Assembly (NCBI RefSeq): GCF_003260975.1
Contig: NZ_CP030041.1
Location: 5,087,501 to 5,151,500 of the forward strand
DNA from: Echinicola strongylocentroti
GTDB taxonomy: Bacteria > Bacteroidota > Bacteroidia > Cytophagales > Cyclobacteriaceae
Direction: 5' to 3'
Length of the DNA: 64,000 nucleotides
The position numbers and the translations under genes were made by a program. The notes under the pieces were generated by a model, which did not search any database, had not been told where the DNA came from, and saw only the letters and a program-made list of their open reading frames with translations. Shown piece by piece: positions 1 through 8,633 of this stretch (the stretch's first letter is position 1; every line of letters begins with the position of its first letter).

Positions 1-49
1 GACGGTTTAAGAAGAACAATATTAAGAAATACATATAACCCACTTTATA

Positions 50-1063
50 ATGAGAACTACGTTAGCAATAACAGCACTGGCACTGGCCGGGACAGTAGCT
101 TGCCAGTCAAAAACCTCCAACGATAGCACGTCGACTTCAGTAAAAGCCGAAGAGACGAAACGTGCTGGAAACCCGATCGTGGAAGGTTGGTATGCAGATC
201 CGGAAGGAATTATCTATGGGGATACTTATTGGATTTATCCTACTTATTCGGACGACTATGAAAAGCAAGTCTTTATGGATGCTTTTTCTTCTAAGGATCT
301 TGTGAACTGGACCAAGCATGAGCGCATCATTGACACTACAGAGGTAAAATGGGCAGAAAAAGCCATGTGGGCACCAGGTGTCATCAGCAAGGACGATAAG
401 TATTACCTGTTTTTTGCGGCAAACGATGTGCATGAAGGTGAAGTGGGCGGTATCGGAGTGGCTGTGGCAGATCAGCCGCAGGGACCGTTCAAGGATTTGC
501 TCGGTGAGCCCTTGATCAATGAGATCGTAAATGGCGCCCAGCCGATTGACCAGTATATCTTTAAAGACCAAGACGGTACCTATTACATGTACTACGGTGG
601 TTGGGGGCACTGTAATGTGGTGAAGCTCAACGATGACTTTACCGGTATCGTGCCATTTGAAGATGGAGAGTTGTACAAGGAGGTGACACCTGAAGGCTAT
701 GTGGAAGGACCGTTCATGTTTATTAAAGATGGCAAATATTATTTTATGTGGTCTGAAGGTGGCTGGGGTGGTCCGGATTATTCGGTGGCCTATGCGATTG
801 CAGATAGCCCTTTTGGTCCTTTTGAAAGAGAAGATATCATCCTCCAGCAAGATGCGGAGGTAGCCACTGGTGCTGGTCACCACTCGGTGCTACATGCTCC
901 GGGAGAGGAAGATTACTATATCGTTTATCACAGAAGACCACTTACGGAAACCCACCATAATCACCGGGCGACCTGTATCGATAAGATGGAGTTTGATGAA
1001 AACGGAAAGATCAAACCAGTGAAAATCACGTTTGAGGGAGTGGCTGCTGATCCGTTACAGTAG
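50..1063 (+). CDS. Glycoside hydrolase family 43 lipoprotein
   Basis: Five-bladed beta-propeller glycosidase of the GH43 type, which cleaves arabinose- or xylose-containing glycans by inversion. The N-terminus is a lipoprotein signal ending in GTVAC, so the mature enzyme is probably anchored by Cys18. GH43 hallmarks are visible: the N-terminal ADP motif (about residue 50, general base), MWAPGV near 103, an IDQYIFKD segment near 165 (pKa-modulating Asp) and VEGPF near 217 (general acid Glu). At 337 aa it is a single catalytic domain with no accessory module. It precedes two other secreted glycan-active genes on the same strand. Arabinofuranosidase, xylosidase or galactosidase activity cannot be separated from sequence alone. 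Confidence 0.88.
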   Translation: MRTTLAITALALAGTVACQSKTSNDSTSTSVKAEETKRAGNPIVEGWYADPEGIIYGDTYWIYPTYSDDYEKQVFMDAFSSKDLVNWTKHERIIDTTEVKWAEKAMWAPGVISKDDKYYLFFAANDVHEGEVGGIGVAVADQPQGPFKDLLGEPLINEIVNGAQPIDQYIFKDQDGTYYMYYGGWGHCNVVKLNDDFTGIVPFEDGELYKEVTPEGYVEGPFMFIKDGKYYFMWSEGGWGGPDYSVAYAIADSPFGPFEREDIILQQDAEVATGAGHHSVLHAPGEEDYYIVYHRRPLTETHHNHRATCIDKMEFDENGKIKPVKITFEGVAADPLQ

Positions 1064-1354
1064 TTTCCAGACGTAGCGGGAGGAGGAAGTGTATGACGAC
1101 TTTACTGTTCGGGATTTGTAATCCCGAGCTGGGATAAGGGGGATTTGGAATCTCCCTAGACCATTTGTGAGTAGCACAAACATCAATAAGGATATAGATC
1201 TTCGGTAACTTACGTGCATTAGCCTGACGGCTAAGGTTTGTCGCCAGATAGAGAAGTATGACGAAGTTATCTTGGTTTCACTATGTGGGACTGCTGCATT
1301 TGCAAGGACGCTACGATTTAACAGGGAAATTCTTGGGCCGATTTAAAAACAATT
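1064..1354. other. Intergenic region with short hairpin repeats
   Basis: No gene is visible. It holds a CGGGATTTGTAATCCCG hairpin at 1110-1126 (a family repeated elsewhere in this window), a diverged relative at 1138-1156 and a TTAGCC/GGCTAA hairpin near 1217-1232. Confidence 0.6.
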
Positions 1355-2524
1355 ATGATAAAGAAACCTATAAACCTACTTGCCTCCCTTAGTTTGGCAG
1401 TAATGCTGCTGAGCTGTGGAGGTAAGCAACATACAGAAGAAAAAGAAGCAACTATTCAGGAAACATCCTCAGAAGTAAACGGAGAAAGATGGAGCAAGGA
1501 AAAAGCCAAGTCCTGGTATGCGGCCCAAGATTGGCTTGTTGGCGCCAATTTCAATCCTAGTAACTCCATTAATCAATTGGAGATGTGGCAGAAGGATACT
1601 TTTTCGCCAAAACTGATCGATAAAGAACTGGGCTGGGCAGAAGATATCGGCATGAACACCATGCGAGTGTACCTGCATGACCTGGCATACCAGCAAGACC
1701 CTGAGGGTTTTTTGGATCGAATGGACCAAATGCTGGTACTGATGGAAAAACACCACATGAAGCCATTGTTCGTGATTTTTGATTCCTGCTGGGACCCCTT
1801 TCCTGAGGCGGGTACACAGCGCGCTCCTAAGCCACATGTCCATAATTCCGGTTGGGTACAAAGCCCCGGCTACTACGCCCTGGAAGACAGTACGCAATAT
1901 CCAAGATTGGAAAAATATGTAAAGGCTGTCGTGAGTAGATTTGCCAATGATGACCGTATTTTGGGCTGGGATATCTGGAATGAGCCGGACAATGACACGG
2001 GCGTTTCCTATAGGGATAAAGAGCATCCAAACAAGGTAGAATATGTGCTTCCCTTGATGAAAGATGCTTTTGCCTGGGCAAGGTCGCAACACCCTTCACA
2101 GCCACTGACCTCTGGTGTATGGCTGGGAGATTGGTCTTCTGAGGAAGCGATGACGCCACTCCAATTGGCACAGCTCCACCTTTCTGATATCATCTCCTTT
2201 CACAACTATGATTCACCAGCAGAATTTCAAAAGCGCATCGATTGGCTGAAGCGGTATGATCGGCCGATGCTTTGTACAGAATACATGGCCCGTCCAAACG
2301 GCAGCACCTTTGAAGGCTTTTTGCCTATTGCCAAGGAGGGAAATATAGCGATGTTCAACTGGGGATTGGTAGATGGAAAAACCCAGACCAAGTATCCTTG
2401 GGACAGCTGGGAGAAGGAATATACTGCCGAACCAGCCCTTTGGTTTCATGAAGTATTCCAAACGGATGGTACCCCGTATAAAAAATCCGAGACAGATTTG
2501 ATCAAGTCCTTGACTGCGAGATGA
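1355..2524 (+). CDS. GH5-like (clan A) glycoside hydrolase lipoprotein
   Basis: Secreted TIM-barrel glycosidase of the cellulase/mannanase superfamily. The N-terminus is a lipoprotein signal ending in LLSC (Cys21). The acid/base Glu is Glu210 in WDIWNEPDN; the nucleophile is probably Glu309 in CTEYMARP, the usual strand-4/strand-7 spacing for clan GH-A. The segment MNTMRVYLHD near residue 100 matches the strand carrying the conserved Arg. At 389 aa it is a lone catalytic domain. The downstream propeller gene overlaps its stop codon (ATGA), so the two are translationally coupled. Substrate is unknown; neighbours suggest hemicellulose or pectin side chains. Confidence 0.8.
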   Translation: MIKKPINLLASLSLAVMLLSCGGKQHTEEKEATIQETSSEVNGERWSKEKAKSWYAAQDWLVGANFNPSNSINQLEMWQKDTFSPKLIDKELGWAEDIGMNTMRVYLHDLAYQQDPEGFLDRMDQMLVLMEKHHMKPLFVIFDSCWDPFPEAGTQRAPKPHVHNSGWVQSPGYYALEDSTQYPRLEKYVKAVVSRFANDDRILGWDIWNEPDNDTGVSYRDKEHPNKVEYVLPLMKDAFAWARSQHPSQPLTSGVWLGDWSSEEAMTPLQLAQLHLSDIISFHNYDSPAEFQKRIDWLKRYDRPMLCTEYMARPNGSTFEGFLPIAKEGNIAMFNWGLVDGKTQTKYPWDSWEKEYTAEPALWFHEVFQTDGTPYKKSETDLIKSLTAR

Positions 2525-3642
2525 TAAAGGACGTGTGGTTTTTTGGAATAGTAATGGTGATGACTTCCTGCTTTGGTGCGGGAAGTACTCCGGATCCCAA
2601 CAACTATACGATTCGCTGGGATCAATCCACGGTACAGAAAGTTTCAGGAGATGGGTATCACTATGCAGGCTATGCCAGATGCCGGGAATTGGCAGATGGT
2701 AACCTAGGGCTGGCGTATGAAGGCAATGGCAATATATTTTTTAGAATCAGGACAGAAAAGGGGTGGCAAGCGCCAGTTCTCGTGGCTGCTGGGGCTCCTG
2801 ATGTAGGAATGGCGGTGCCGGATTTTACTGTTTTGGACGATGGAGATGTATTGCTGGGCTATAATCCGCGACCAAGGAGAAATGCCGAGGATAAGCATTT
2901 CGGCATTCGTACGGTAAATAGCACGGACAATGGAACGACCTGGAAAGATGACCAGCTTGTGTATGAAGCAGGAGCGAGCTTCGGTGATGGCTGCTGGGAG
3001 CCTGTGTTTCTCCAACTTCCGGATGGTGATATCCAGCTTTACTTTGCCGATGAAAGCATCTTCACCCAGTCCGATGAGCAGCGAATAGCCATGATAAGTT
3101 CCTCCGATGGTGGTAACACTTGGACTAAAACCCCTAAGACGGTGAGTTTTAGAGCGGGTGCCAGAGATGGTATGCCTGTACCAGTATGGTTAGCAAAAGA
3201 AAAACAGGTTGCGCTAGCGATAGAGGACAATGGCAGCGGCCCCTTCAAACCCTATATTCTTTTCAGTGAAGGGAAGGAATGGGAAGAGATCGGGGGAGAT
3301 TCTGCCCGTCGACGCTATGCCATGTCAGACAGCCTTCCTGAGCAGGATTATGCGGGAGCTCCTTATTTGGCCAAGGCACCCAATGGACTTGTATTACTGT
3401 CTTTCCAATGGGGTGACCGGTTAGAGGATGCGCAGATGGCCGTAGCGATAGGGGAAGAAAATGCCCGGAATTTCACCAATACTACTAGGCCATTTGATTT
3501 GCCAAGGGGTAAAACCGGCCACTGGAACAGCCTTACGGTATTGGAAGATGGGAAGATACTGGCCCTGACGAGTACCAATGGATATTCTGAAAATGGTAAG
3601 ACGGAGGTATGGATGATCGAAGGAGAATTGGTCAGAAAATAG
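2521..3642 (+). CDS. BNR-repeat / sialidase-superfamily propeller lipoprotein
   Basis: Six-bladed propeller protein of the sialidase (BNR) superfamily with a lipoprotein signal ending in MTSC. Asp-box-like repeats are visible (NSTDNGTTW near residue 140, SSSDGGNTW near 195). It starts inside the stop codon of the GH5-like gene (ATGA overlap), which fixes the start and indicates coupling. In such loci BNR proteins can be true sialidases or GH93-like exo-arabinanases. Given GH43 neighbours and no sialic-acid genes, an arabinan-type role is my inference. Length (373 aa) fits one propeller with no carbohydrate-binding module. Confidence 0.7.
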   Translation: MIKDVWFFGIVMVMTSCFGAGSTPDPNNYTIRWDQSTVQKVSGDGYHYAGYARCRELADGNLGLAYEGNGNIFFRIRTEKGWQAPVLVAAGAPDVGMAVPDFTVLDDGDVLLGYNPRPRRNAEDKHFGIRTVNSTDNGTTWKDDQLVYEAGASFGDGCWEPVFLQLPDGDIQLYFADESIFTQSDEQRIAMISSSDGGNTWTKTPKTVSFRAGARDGMPVPVWLAKEKQVALAIEDNGSGPFKPYILFSEGKEWEEIGGDSARRRYAMSDSLPEQDYAGAPYLAKAPNGLVLLSFQWGDRLEDAQMAVAIGEENARNFTNTTRPFDLPRGKTGHWNSLTVLEDGKILALTSTNGYSENGKTEVWMIEGELVRK

Positions 3643-3818
3643 TTTAACCCAGATTATGCGTTAGGAATCGTAGTGAGAGCTGAAATTGCAAGAAAATCAG
3701 TTAGTTTGGAGGCATTAGCGTAGCACCGCTACGGTAATGCCGAAAACTAAAGTGAAACGGCTGATTTTGAAGCAGTTTAAGGTCGCAACAGATAGGCTAA
3801 TGCATATTCCGGGTTTAA
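3643..3818. repeat. Dispersed ~175-bp inverted-repeat element, copy 1
   Basis: Starts TTTAACCC(A/G)GATTATGCGTTAG and ends with its near-reverse complement CTAATGCATATTCCGGGTTTA. Inside is a nested palindrome with AAAATCAG/CTGATTTT arms and a central GCATTAGCGTAG/CTACGGTAATGC hairpin. Near-identical copies lie at 57724-57899 and 62528-62703. No transposase is encoded; it resembles a MITE or REP-type element. Confidence 0.85.
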
Positions 3819-3880
3819 AATACAGGTGAATTCCCATGAGGTCTTCCTTGGCTTGATACTATTCAGTAAGCATTAAAATT

Positions 3881-4990
3881 ATGAACAATACCATCCAACA
3901 TCCCCATCTTCTACAGACAAAGCAACATTTTGACATACTGGATGGATTAAGAGGGGTTGCTGCGGTAATCGTGGTGGTTTTTCATTTTATGGAAATCATT
4001 ATCCCCGATTTTACCGTCAATTTTCTGGCGCATGGATACTTGGCGGTTGACTTTTTCTTTTGCCTGTCGGGATTTGTCATTGCATATGCCTATGACAGTA
4101 GGATAAGCAAAATAGGTTGGGCTACTTTTCTGAAATTGCGATTGATTAGGCTCCACCCGTTGGTGGTCATGGGAGCGATTATTGGATTGGTGGCCTTTGT
4201 TATCGATCCTTTTGTGCCATTGGTGGATGATTATAGCCTAGGGCAAAACATCGGCATGTTCTTGTCTGCTTGTTTGATGGTTCCTTATCCGATCGTTCCC
4301 GAGCGTTATTTTAATATTTTCCACCTCAATCCCCCGACTTGGTCGCTCCTATGGGAGTATGTGGCCAATATCATCTATGCGCTAGTGCTTTTTAAACTCC
4401 GGAATAAAATGCTGGGGATACTTCTGGCGATAGCGGCTGTTGTGTTGGTATATACGATTACAGTTTATGGAAACTTAAGCATTGGTTGGAGTGGTGATAA
4501 TTTCTGGGGTGGCGGGGCTCGGATATTTTATTCCTTTTTGGCAGGGATGCTAGTATACAGGGCTGGATGGATCATAAAATCAAAGTTAGGGTTTAAGTCA
4601 CTGACAGTCTTGTTAATGCTGGCCTTTTTGATGCCTTATTCTGATGCCACTAATGTGATTTTAGAACCGCTGATTGTTTTGTTTTATTTGCCTTTTTTGG
4701 TGGCACTGGGGGCAGGGGCGCAGTTAGCTCCTGGTGATAAAAAGTTGTGTGTCCTGTCTGGACAAATTTCATACCCGCTTTATATGGTGCATTATCCCTT
4801 CATTTGGTTGTTTTACAGTTATTGGGAAAGTTCTTCTCCATCCTTTCAAGAGCAGATTTTCATCATGTGTGTGGGTACTGTTTTATTAGTTGGTTTTGCA
4901 TATGCGGTCATGAAATACCTCGACATTCCGATCAGAAAATACCTGAAAGCAAATCTAAAAAAACGACAAATAAAGGGAAGTACGGCCTAG
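3881..4990 (+). CDS. Acyltransferase family 3 (OafA/YrhL-like) membrane protein
   Basis: Integral membrane O-acyltransferase that would transfer acetyl or other acyl groups to surface sugars. The family signature is near the N-terminus: LDGLRGVAAV (about residue 20) followed by FHF, the catalytic-type His. About ten hydrophobic segments follow, and a LSGFVIAY motif (about residue 58) is characteristic. At 369 aa it is a plain membrane domain without the C-terminal SGNH domain seen in long members. It stands alone between a dispersed repeat and the sigma factor gene, so its partner pathway is not evident. Confidence 0.85.
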   Translation: MNNTIQHPHLLQTKQHFDILDGLRGVAAVIVVVFHFMEIIIPDFTVNFLAHGYLAVDFFFCLSGFVIAYAYDSRISKIGWATFLKLRLIRLHPLVVMGAIIGLVAFVIDPFVPLVDDYSLGQNIGMFLSACLMVPYPIVPERYFNIFHLNPPTWSLLWEYVANIIYALVLFKLRNKMLGILLAIAAVVLVYTITVYGNLSIGWSGDNFWGGGARIFYSFLAGMLVYRAGWIIKSKLGFKSLTVLLMLAFLMPYSDATNVILEPLIVLFYLPFLVALGAGAQLAPGDKKLCVLSGQISYPLYMVHYPFIWLFYSYWESSSPSFQEQIFIMCVGTVLLVGFAYAVMKYLDIPIRKYLKANLKKRQIKGSTA

Positions 4991-5160
4991 GGTTAAATGC
5001 AGCTTTTTGTGTTCACCCTAGAGTTTACCAGTTATTTCAAACTGTTATGAGTTTTGATACGGATAAGGTAGGGAAGTATTTGTCTGAAGATGAATTGGGT
5101 TTTTATCATTGGTCTTTATATACCTGTGGGTTTAAAAAAATGTAAGGATTGATCGCTATT

Positions 5161-5192
5161 TTTGCGAATAACTGAATTTTTGTACACCTTTA
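5161..5192 (+). promoter_or_regulatory. Possible promoter of the ECF sigma gene
   Basis: TTTG at 5161-5164 is followed after 18 nt by TACACCTTTA, a loose match to the Bacteroidota TTTG-N19-TANNTTTG promoter. It lies about 35 bp upstream of the sigma gene start. Confidence 0.3.
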
Positions 5193-5223
5193 GGGAGATT
5201 ATCACCCTCACTCTACCGCATTT

Positions 5224-5820
5224 ATGTCCTTTTCAGAACTTAATCAAAGTGAAAACAGTACCATTGAGCAGCTTGTCGATGGGAATGAACAAGCTTTCTC
5301 AGTGCTTTTTGAGGAGTATTCCCCTCAGGTGTACTATATCGGACTTAAGTACTTGAAATCACAGGATTTGGCCAATGATGTGGTGCAGGATACGTTCCTT
5401 AAACTCTGGAACTACAGGTCACACATCGATGCTTCCCAAGCGATCAAGCCGCTGATCGTAACCTTTGCCAAGCGAATAATTCTCAATCTGATCCGTGACG
5501 AAAAAAGGAAAATTGTCAAACACTTGGAGATCTATACCATGTCCAGTAATTCTTCCAACAAAACCGAGGAACAGATTATTTTCAATGAGACCAATCAGGT
5601 GTACCAAGAAGCGGTAAAGTCCCTTCCCGAGCGGAGGAGAGAAGTTTTTTTGCTTAAATCTGCCCAAGGAAAAAGCAATGAAGAAGTGGCTGAGGAGCTG
5701 GGCTTATCTGTCAATACCGTCAAATCCCAATACACCAAAGCCCTGCAGGCCATCCGGGCATTTGTCTCCAACTACTACTCCGTCCTGGCCATTGCAGTAG
5801 CAGCGGCCGAGAGGTTGTAG
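5224..5820 (+). CDS. ECF RNA polymerase sigma factor (FecI-like)
   Basis: Extracytoplasmic-function sigma-70 factor of the type that works with FecR and a TonB-dependent transducer. Region 2 is recognised by the run around residues 48-75 (DVVQDTFLKLWNYR) and region 4 by LPERRREVFLLKSAQGKSNE and the helix-turn-helix AEELGLSVNTVKSQYTKAL (about 130-175). At 198 aa it has the usual length. Its cognate FecR gene normally follows at once; here 1.8 kb of repeats and a toxin-antitoxin pair intervene. It probably drives the SusC/SusD/D-amino-acid gene cluster at 8634-17940 when the outer-membrane receptor signals. Confidence 0.9.
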   Translation: MSFSELNQSENSTIEQLVDGNEQAFSVLFEEYSPQVYYIGLKYLKSQDLANDVVQDTFLKLWNYRSHIDASQAIKPLIVTFAKRIILNLIRDEKRKIVKHLEIYTMSSNSSNKTEEQIIFNETNQVYQEAVKSLPERRREVFLLKSAQGKSNEEVAEELGLSVNTVKSQYTKALQAIRAFVSNYYSVLAIAVAAAERL

Positions 5821-5824
5821 TTTT

Positions 5825-6379
5825 GAAGTGAGCATGAAAATAGTGCAGTCTGGAAACTTGGTGCCTTCGAGCCTTTGTGGCCAATGAGGTAAGTGGTATT
5901 GAGTTTAAAAACTCAATGCTCGTGGTTCCGCAGCACAGCAGTCGGAGCAACTGGCTTTGTTTTTTTGAAGTGAGCATGAAAATAGTGCAGTCTGGAAACT
6001 TGGTGCCTTCGAGCCTTTGTGGCCAACGAGGCAAGTGGTATTGAGTTTAAAAACTCCATGTTCGTGGTTCCGCAGCACAGCTGTCGGAGCAACTGGCTTT
6101 GTTTTTTTGAAGTGAGCATGATAATAGTGCAGTCCGGAAACTTGGTGCCTTCGAGCCTTTGTGGCCAACGAGGCAAGTGGTATTGAGTTTAAAAACTCCA
6201 TGTTCGTGGTTCCGCAGCACAGCTGTCGGAGCAACTGGCTTTGTTTTTTTGAAGTGAGCATGATAATAGTGCAGTCCGGAAACTTGGTGCCTTCGAGCCT
6301 TTGTGGCCAATGAGGCAAGTGGTATTGAGTTTAAAAACTCCATGTTCGTGGTTCCGCAGCACAGCTGTCGGAACAACAG
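5825..6379. repeat. Tandem array of 142-bp repeats (about four units)
   Basis: Units start at 5825, 5967, 6109 and 6251, an exact 142-bp period, with only scattered substitutions; the fourth is cut short near 6379. Each unit carries the palindrome ATTGAGTTTAAAAACTCAAT (mutated to ...CCAT in some units) and a TTCCGCAGC-ACA-GCTGTCGGAA hairpin. A diverged fifth copy and a fragment lie at 7193-7314 and 7419-7472, on the other side of the toxin-antitoxin genes. The period is not a multiple of three and the reverse-strand reading frames are chance products. Confidence 0.92.
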
Positions 6380-6479
6380 GGACTTATGACCGTTTCCTTT
6401 ACAAAATCAATTTGTTCTGAAGGGATTTTATTATACGTGTAATTTTTTTAGCTTTACGTAAAGAAAATAGTGATTAAAA

Positions 6480-6734
6480 ATGGATACTAAAATAACGCTT
6501 TCCTTTGAAAAGGAGACGATTAATAAGGCCAAGGATTTTGCTAAGAAAAATAATATCAGCCTATCCAGGTTGACCGAGTACCTTTATGATCAGATCACTT
6601 CTGGAAACTATCAATCCCTAGAAGAGCTGCCCATTGCCGATTGGGTGAGTCAGGTAGCGGAAGGGGAAGCATCATACATCAAAAGAACCGATAGGAAGCA
6701 GTTAAAAGATGAATTTTTGAAATCAAAAAAATGA
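6480..6734 (+). CDS. DUF6364-type antitoxin (ribbon-helix-helix)
   Basis: Small 84-aa protein starting MDTKITLSFEKETINKAKDF, a beta-strand-helix pattern typical of ribbon-helix-helix antitoxins, followed by SLSRLTEYLYDQI (second helix) and a charged C-terminal tail that would bind the toxin. Its stop overlaps the start of the PIN-domain gene (ATGA), the standard arrangement of type II toxin-antitoxin pairs. It would neutralise the toxin and repress its own promoter; AT-rich DNA just upstream (6420-6475) is the likely operator. I recognise it as DUF6364-like from the sequence pattern. Confidence 0.82.
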   Translation: MDTKITLSFEKETINKAKDFAKKNNISLSRLTEYLYDQITSGNYQSLEELPIADWVSQVAEGEASYIKRTDRKQLKDEFLKSKK

Positions 6735-7156
6735 AGCTTTTTTTGGATGCCAATGTACTGGTCTCCGTCCTGAACAAGGAGTATCCGTTATTTCCTTTTT
6801 CGGCGAGGGTGGTAAGTTTGGTCGATAGGAAGGAATATCAAGTGTATACTTCACCGATATGCTTGGCCATTGCGTTTTACTTTTCAGAGAAGAAATATGG
6901 AACGAAAGTAGCACGCCATAAAATACGCATGTTAAGTGCAAAACTATCCATTGCGTCTGTGACCGCTGAGACAGTCCTTCAGGCTAGTACAGATGACAAA
7001 GTACATGATTTTGAAGATGGATTGGAGTATTATTCAGCTATGGAGGCAGGTTGTGAATATATCATCACTGAGGACCGTGGTGGATTTTATTATGCTGCGA
7101 TTCCCGTGATGGATAGTCGGACGTTTATCATGGAGTTTTTTGGAAAATCAATGTAG
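6731..7156 (+). CDS. PIN-domain toxin (VapC-like RNase)
   Basis: PIN-fold endoribonuclease of 141 aa, the probable toxin of a type II pair. Acidic active-site residues are visible: Asp6 in FLDANVLVSVLNK, a conserved acidic stretch DFEDGLEYYSA (near residues 95-105, PIN Asp/Glu) and a C-terminal TEDRGGF (near 117-122). It overlaps the antitoxin by 4 bp. The pair is inserted between the sigma factor and FecR genes and is bracketed by copies of the 142-bp repeat, suggesting arrival as a cassette. Confidence 0.85.
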   Translation: MKLFLDANVLVSVLNKEYPLFPFSARVVSLVDRKEYQVYTSPICLAIAFYFSEKKYGTKVARHKIRMLSAKLSIASVTAETVLQASTDDKVHDFEDGLEYYSAMEAGCEYIITEDRGGFYYAAIPVMDSRTFIMEFFGKSM

Positions 7157-7588
7157 TCACCTTCAAAAGTGCCCTTCGTCAGCCACAGCTGGGAGCATGA
7201 TAATAGTGCAGTCTGGAAACTTGGTACCTTCGAGTCTTTGTGGCCAACGAGGTAAGTGGTATTGAGTTTAAAAACTCAATGTTCGTGGTTCCGCAGCACA
7301 GCTGTCGGAACAACGGGTTGATTCACGTCTATTGTTTTTGATGTTAAACACCATGACCCAAAGTCTGAAGACTTGGTGGGTTTGGGTCGAAGTCTGAAGA
7401 CTTTGACCATTCGAGATGGCATTGTGTTTAAAAACTCAATGCTCGTGGTTCCGCAGCACAGCTGTCGGAACAGCAGGTGATACCTTAACCTCCCAACTTT
7501 GCAACATTACTACCTCCCAACTTTCTAACCTTACGACCTATTCCACAGTTTTTTAAACTTTTTTTAACATTGGGGTAATACTCGGGGC
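7157..7588. repeat. Repeat-rich spacer: diverged 142-bp repeats and AAGTCTGAAGACTT palindromes
   Basis: No gene is visible. 7193-7314 is a diverged copy of the 142-bp repeat and 7419-7472 a fragment with its two palindromes. Between them, AAGTCTGAAGACTT (or one base off) occurs twice at about 7360-7405. A short imperfect repeat based on ACCTCCCAACTTT occupies about 7487-7540. The FecR upstream region follows. Confidence 0.8.
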
Positions 7589-7624
7589 ATGCTGGGGTGT
7601 ATACCTACCAAACACCCCAAGTCA

Positions 7625-8614
7625 ATGAACCGACCTACTGAAGAGCAGTTATCAGATTATGTTAACAATCACCTGAGTCCGAAGGATGCCAAGAAGGTGC
7701 TGGAATGGCTTTCTACGTCTGATGGACAAGCCTATCTAAACCAGCGACTGGAAGCGGATTTTGCGGCATTGGACCAGGGACAGAAGACATTGCTTAAGCC
7801 CAAAGTGACTGCAGATGATATTCTTAGAAGTGCCGAATCCCAGCAAAAACAACCTGCGATGGTCAAGCAACCCCCCAAATGGGGAGTGGCCAGACTAGCG
7901 GCATCTGTCGCTCTCATAGTAGCCATGCTAGGTGGACTGATCTATTTCCTTACCGGATGGACTACTTATGAAGAGTACCAGACGGCTTTTGCGGAATCGG
8001 CAGATGTACGTCTCCCTGATGGATCGATAGTGCACATGAGTGGAAACAGTAAGCTGAAGTTTGCCAAAGAATGGGGGAAGGACGAAGCCCGTGAGGTATG
8101 GTTTGAGGGAGAAGGGTACTTTGATGTGGTAAAGAAGCAGGCTGCCAATAAGTTTACCGTGAAGACACCACGAAACTTCGACGTGCAGGTATTGGGCACG
8201 ACCTTTACCGTCACTGCTCGGGAGTCCGCATCACGCGTCGTGCTGGAGACGGGGGCCATTGCTCTCCATGTCGCCAATGACAGTGGTGCCGATCAGATCA
8301 TGATGGCGCCTGGGGACTTGGTGGAAATGGACCAGACCAATGACCTTTTGATCAAAAAAGAAGTCCGGCCGGAAATCTATACCAGTAGAAAAGACGATAA
8401 GCTGGTTTTCGATAAAACACCCCTAAAAGAAATTACCCGAATTCTTAAAGATGACTATGGCTTTACCGTTGTGGTCAATGATTCCGAAATCCTCGAGGAG
8501 AAATTTACAGGTGTAGTGCCATCCAAAGACGTGGAAACCTTACTGGCGGGCCTGCGGAGTTTGTTGGATGTCAAAATCATCCGCGATAAAAACATCATAA
8601 AATTGATTCACTAA
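7625..8614 (+). CDS. FecR family anti-sigma regulator
   Basis: Inner-membrane sensor that binds an ECF sigma factor in the cytoplasm and receives the signal from a TonB-dependent transducer in the periplasm. The cytoplasmic N-terminal region (residues 1-85) precedes one membrane segment (AASVALIVAMLGGLIYFL, about 90-108), then the FecR domain (YEEYQTAFAESADVRLPDGS, VWFEGEGYFDV, FTVKTPRNFDVQVLGTTF) and a C-terminal secretin-like domain. I chose the ATG at 7625 (MNRPTEEQ) because it gives a normal FecR N-terminus; an upstream ATG at 7589 would add 12 unrelated residues. SusC follows 19 bp downstream. Confidence 0.9.
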   Translation: MNRPTEEQLSDYVNNHLSPKDAKKVLEWLSTSDGQAYLNQRLEADFAALDQGQKTLLKPKVTADDILRSAESQQKQPAMVKQPPKWGVARLAASVALIVAMLGGLIYFLTGWTTYEEYQTAFAESADVRLPDGSIVHMSGNSKLKFAKEWGKDEAREVWFEGEGYFDVVKKQAANKFTVKTPRNFDVQVLGTTFTVTARESASRVVLETGAIALHVANDSGADQIMMAPGDLVEMDQTNDLLIKKEVRPEIYTSRKDDKLVFDKTPLKEITRILKDDYGFTVVVNDSEILEEKFTGVVPSKDVETLLAGLRSLLDVKIIRDKNIIKLIH

Positions 8615-8633
8615 CCATTTATCCCATAAACTT

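Noticed and set aside
137..883. Long antisense frame opposite the first GH43 gene
   Set aside because: Shadow of the GH43 coding frame; no start context or domain.
5905..6376. Repetitive reverse-strand frames across the 142-bp array
   Set aside because: The 142-bp period is not a multiple of three, so the frames shift from unit to unit and no start or ribosome-binding context exists.
7589..7624. Upstream ATG of FecR
   Set aside because: Adds 12 residues without homology; the ATG at 7625 gives the standard N-terminus.
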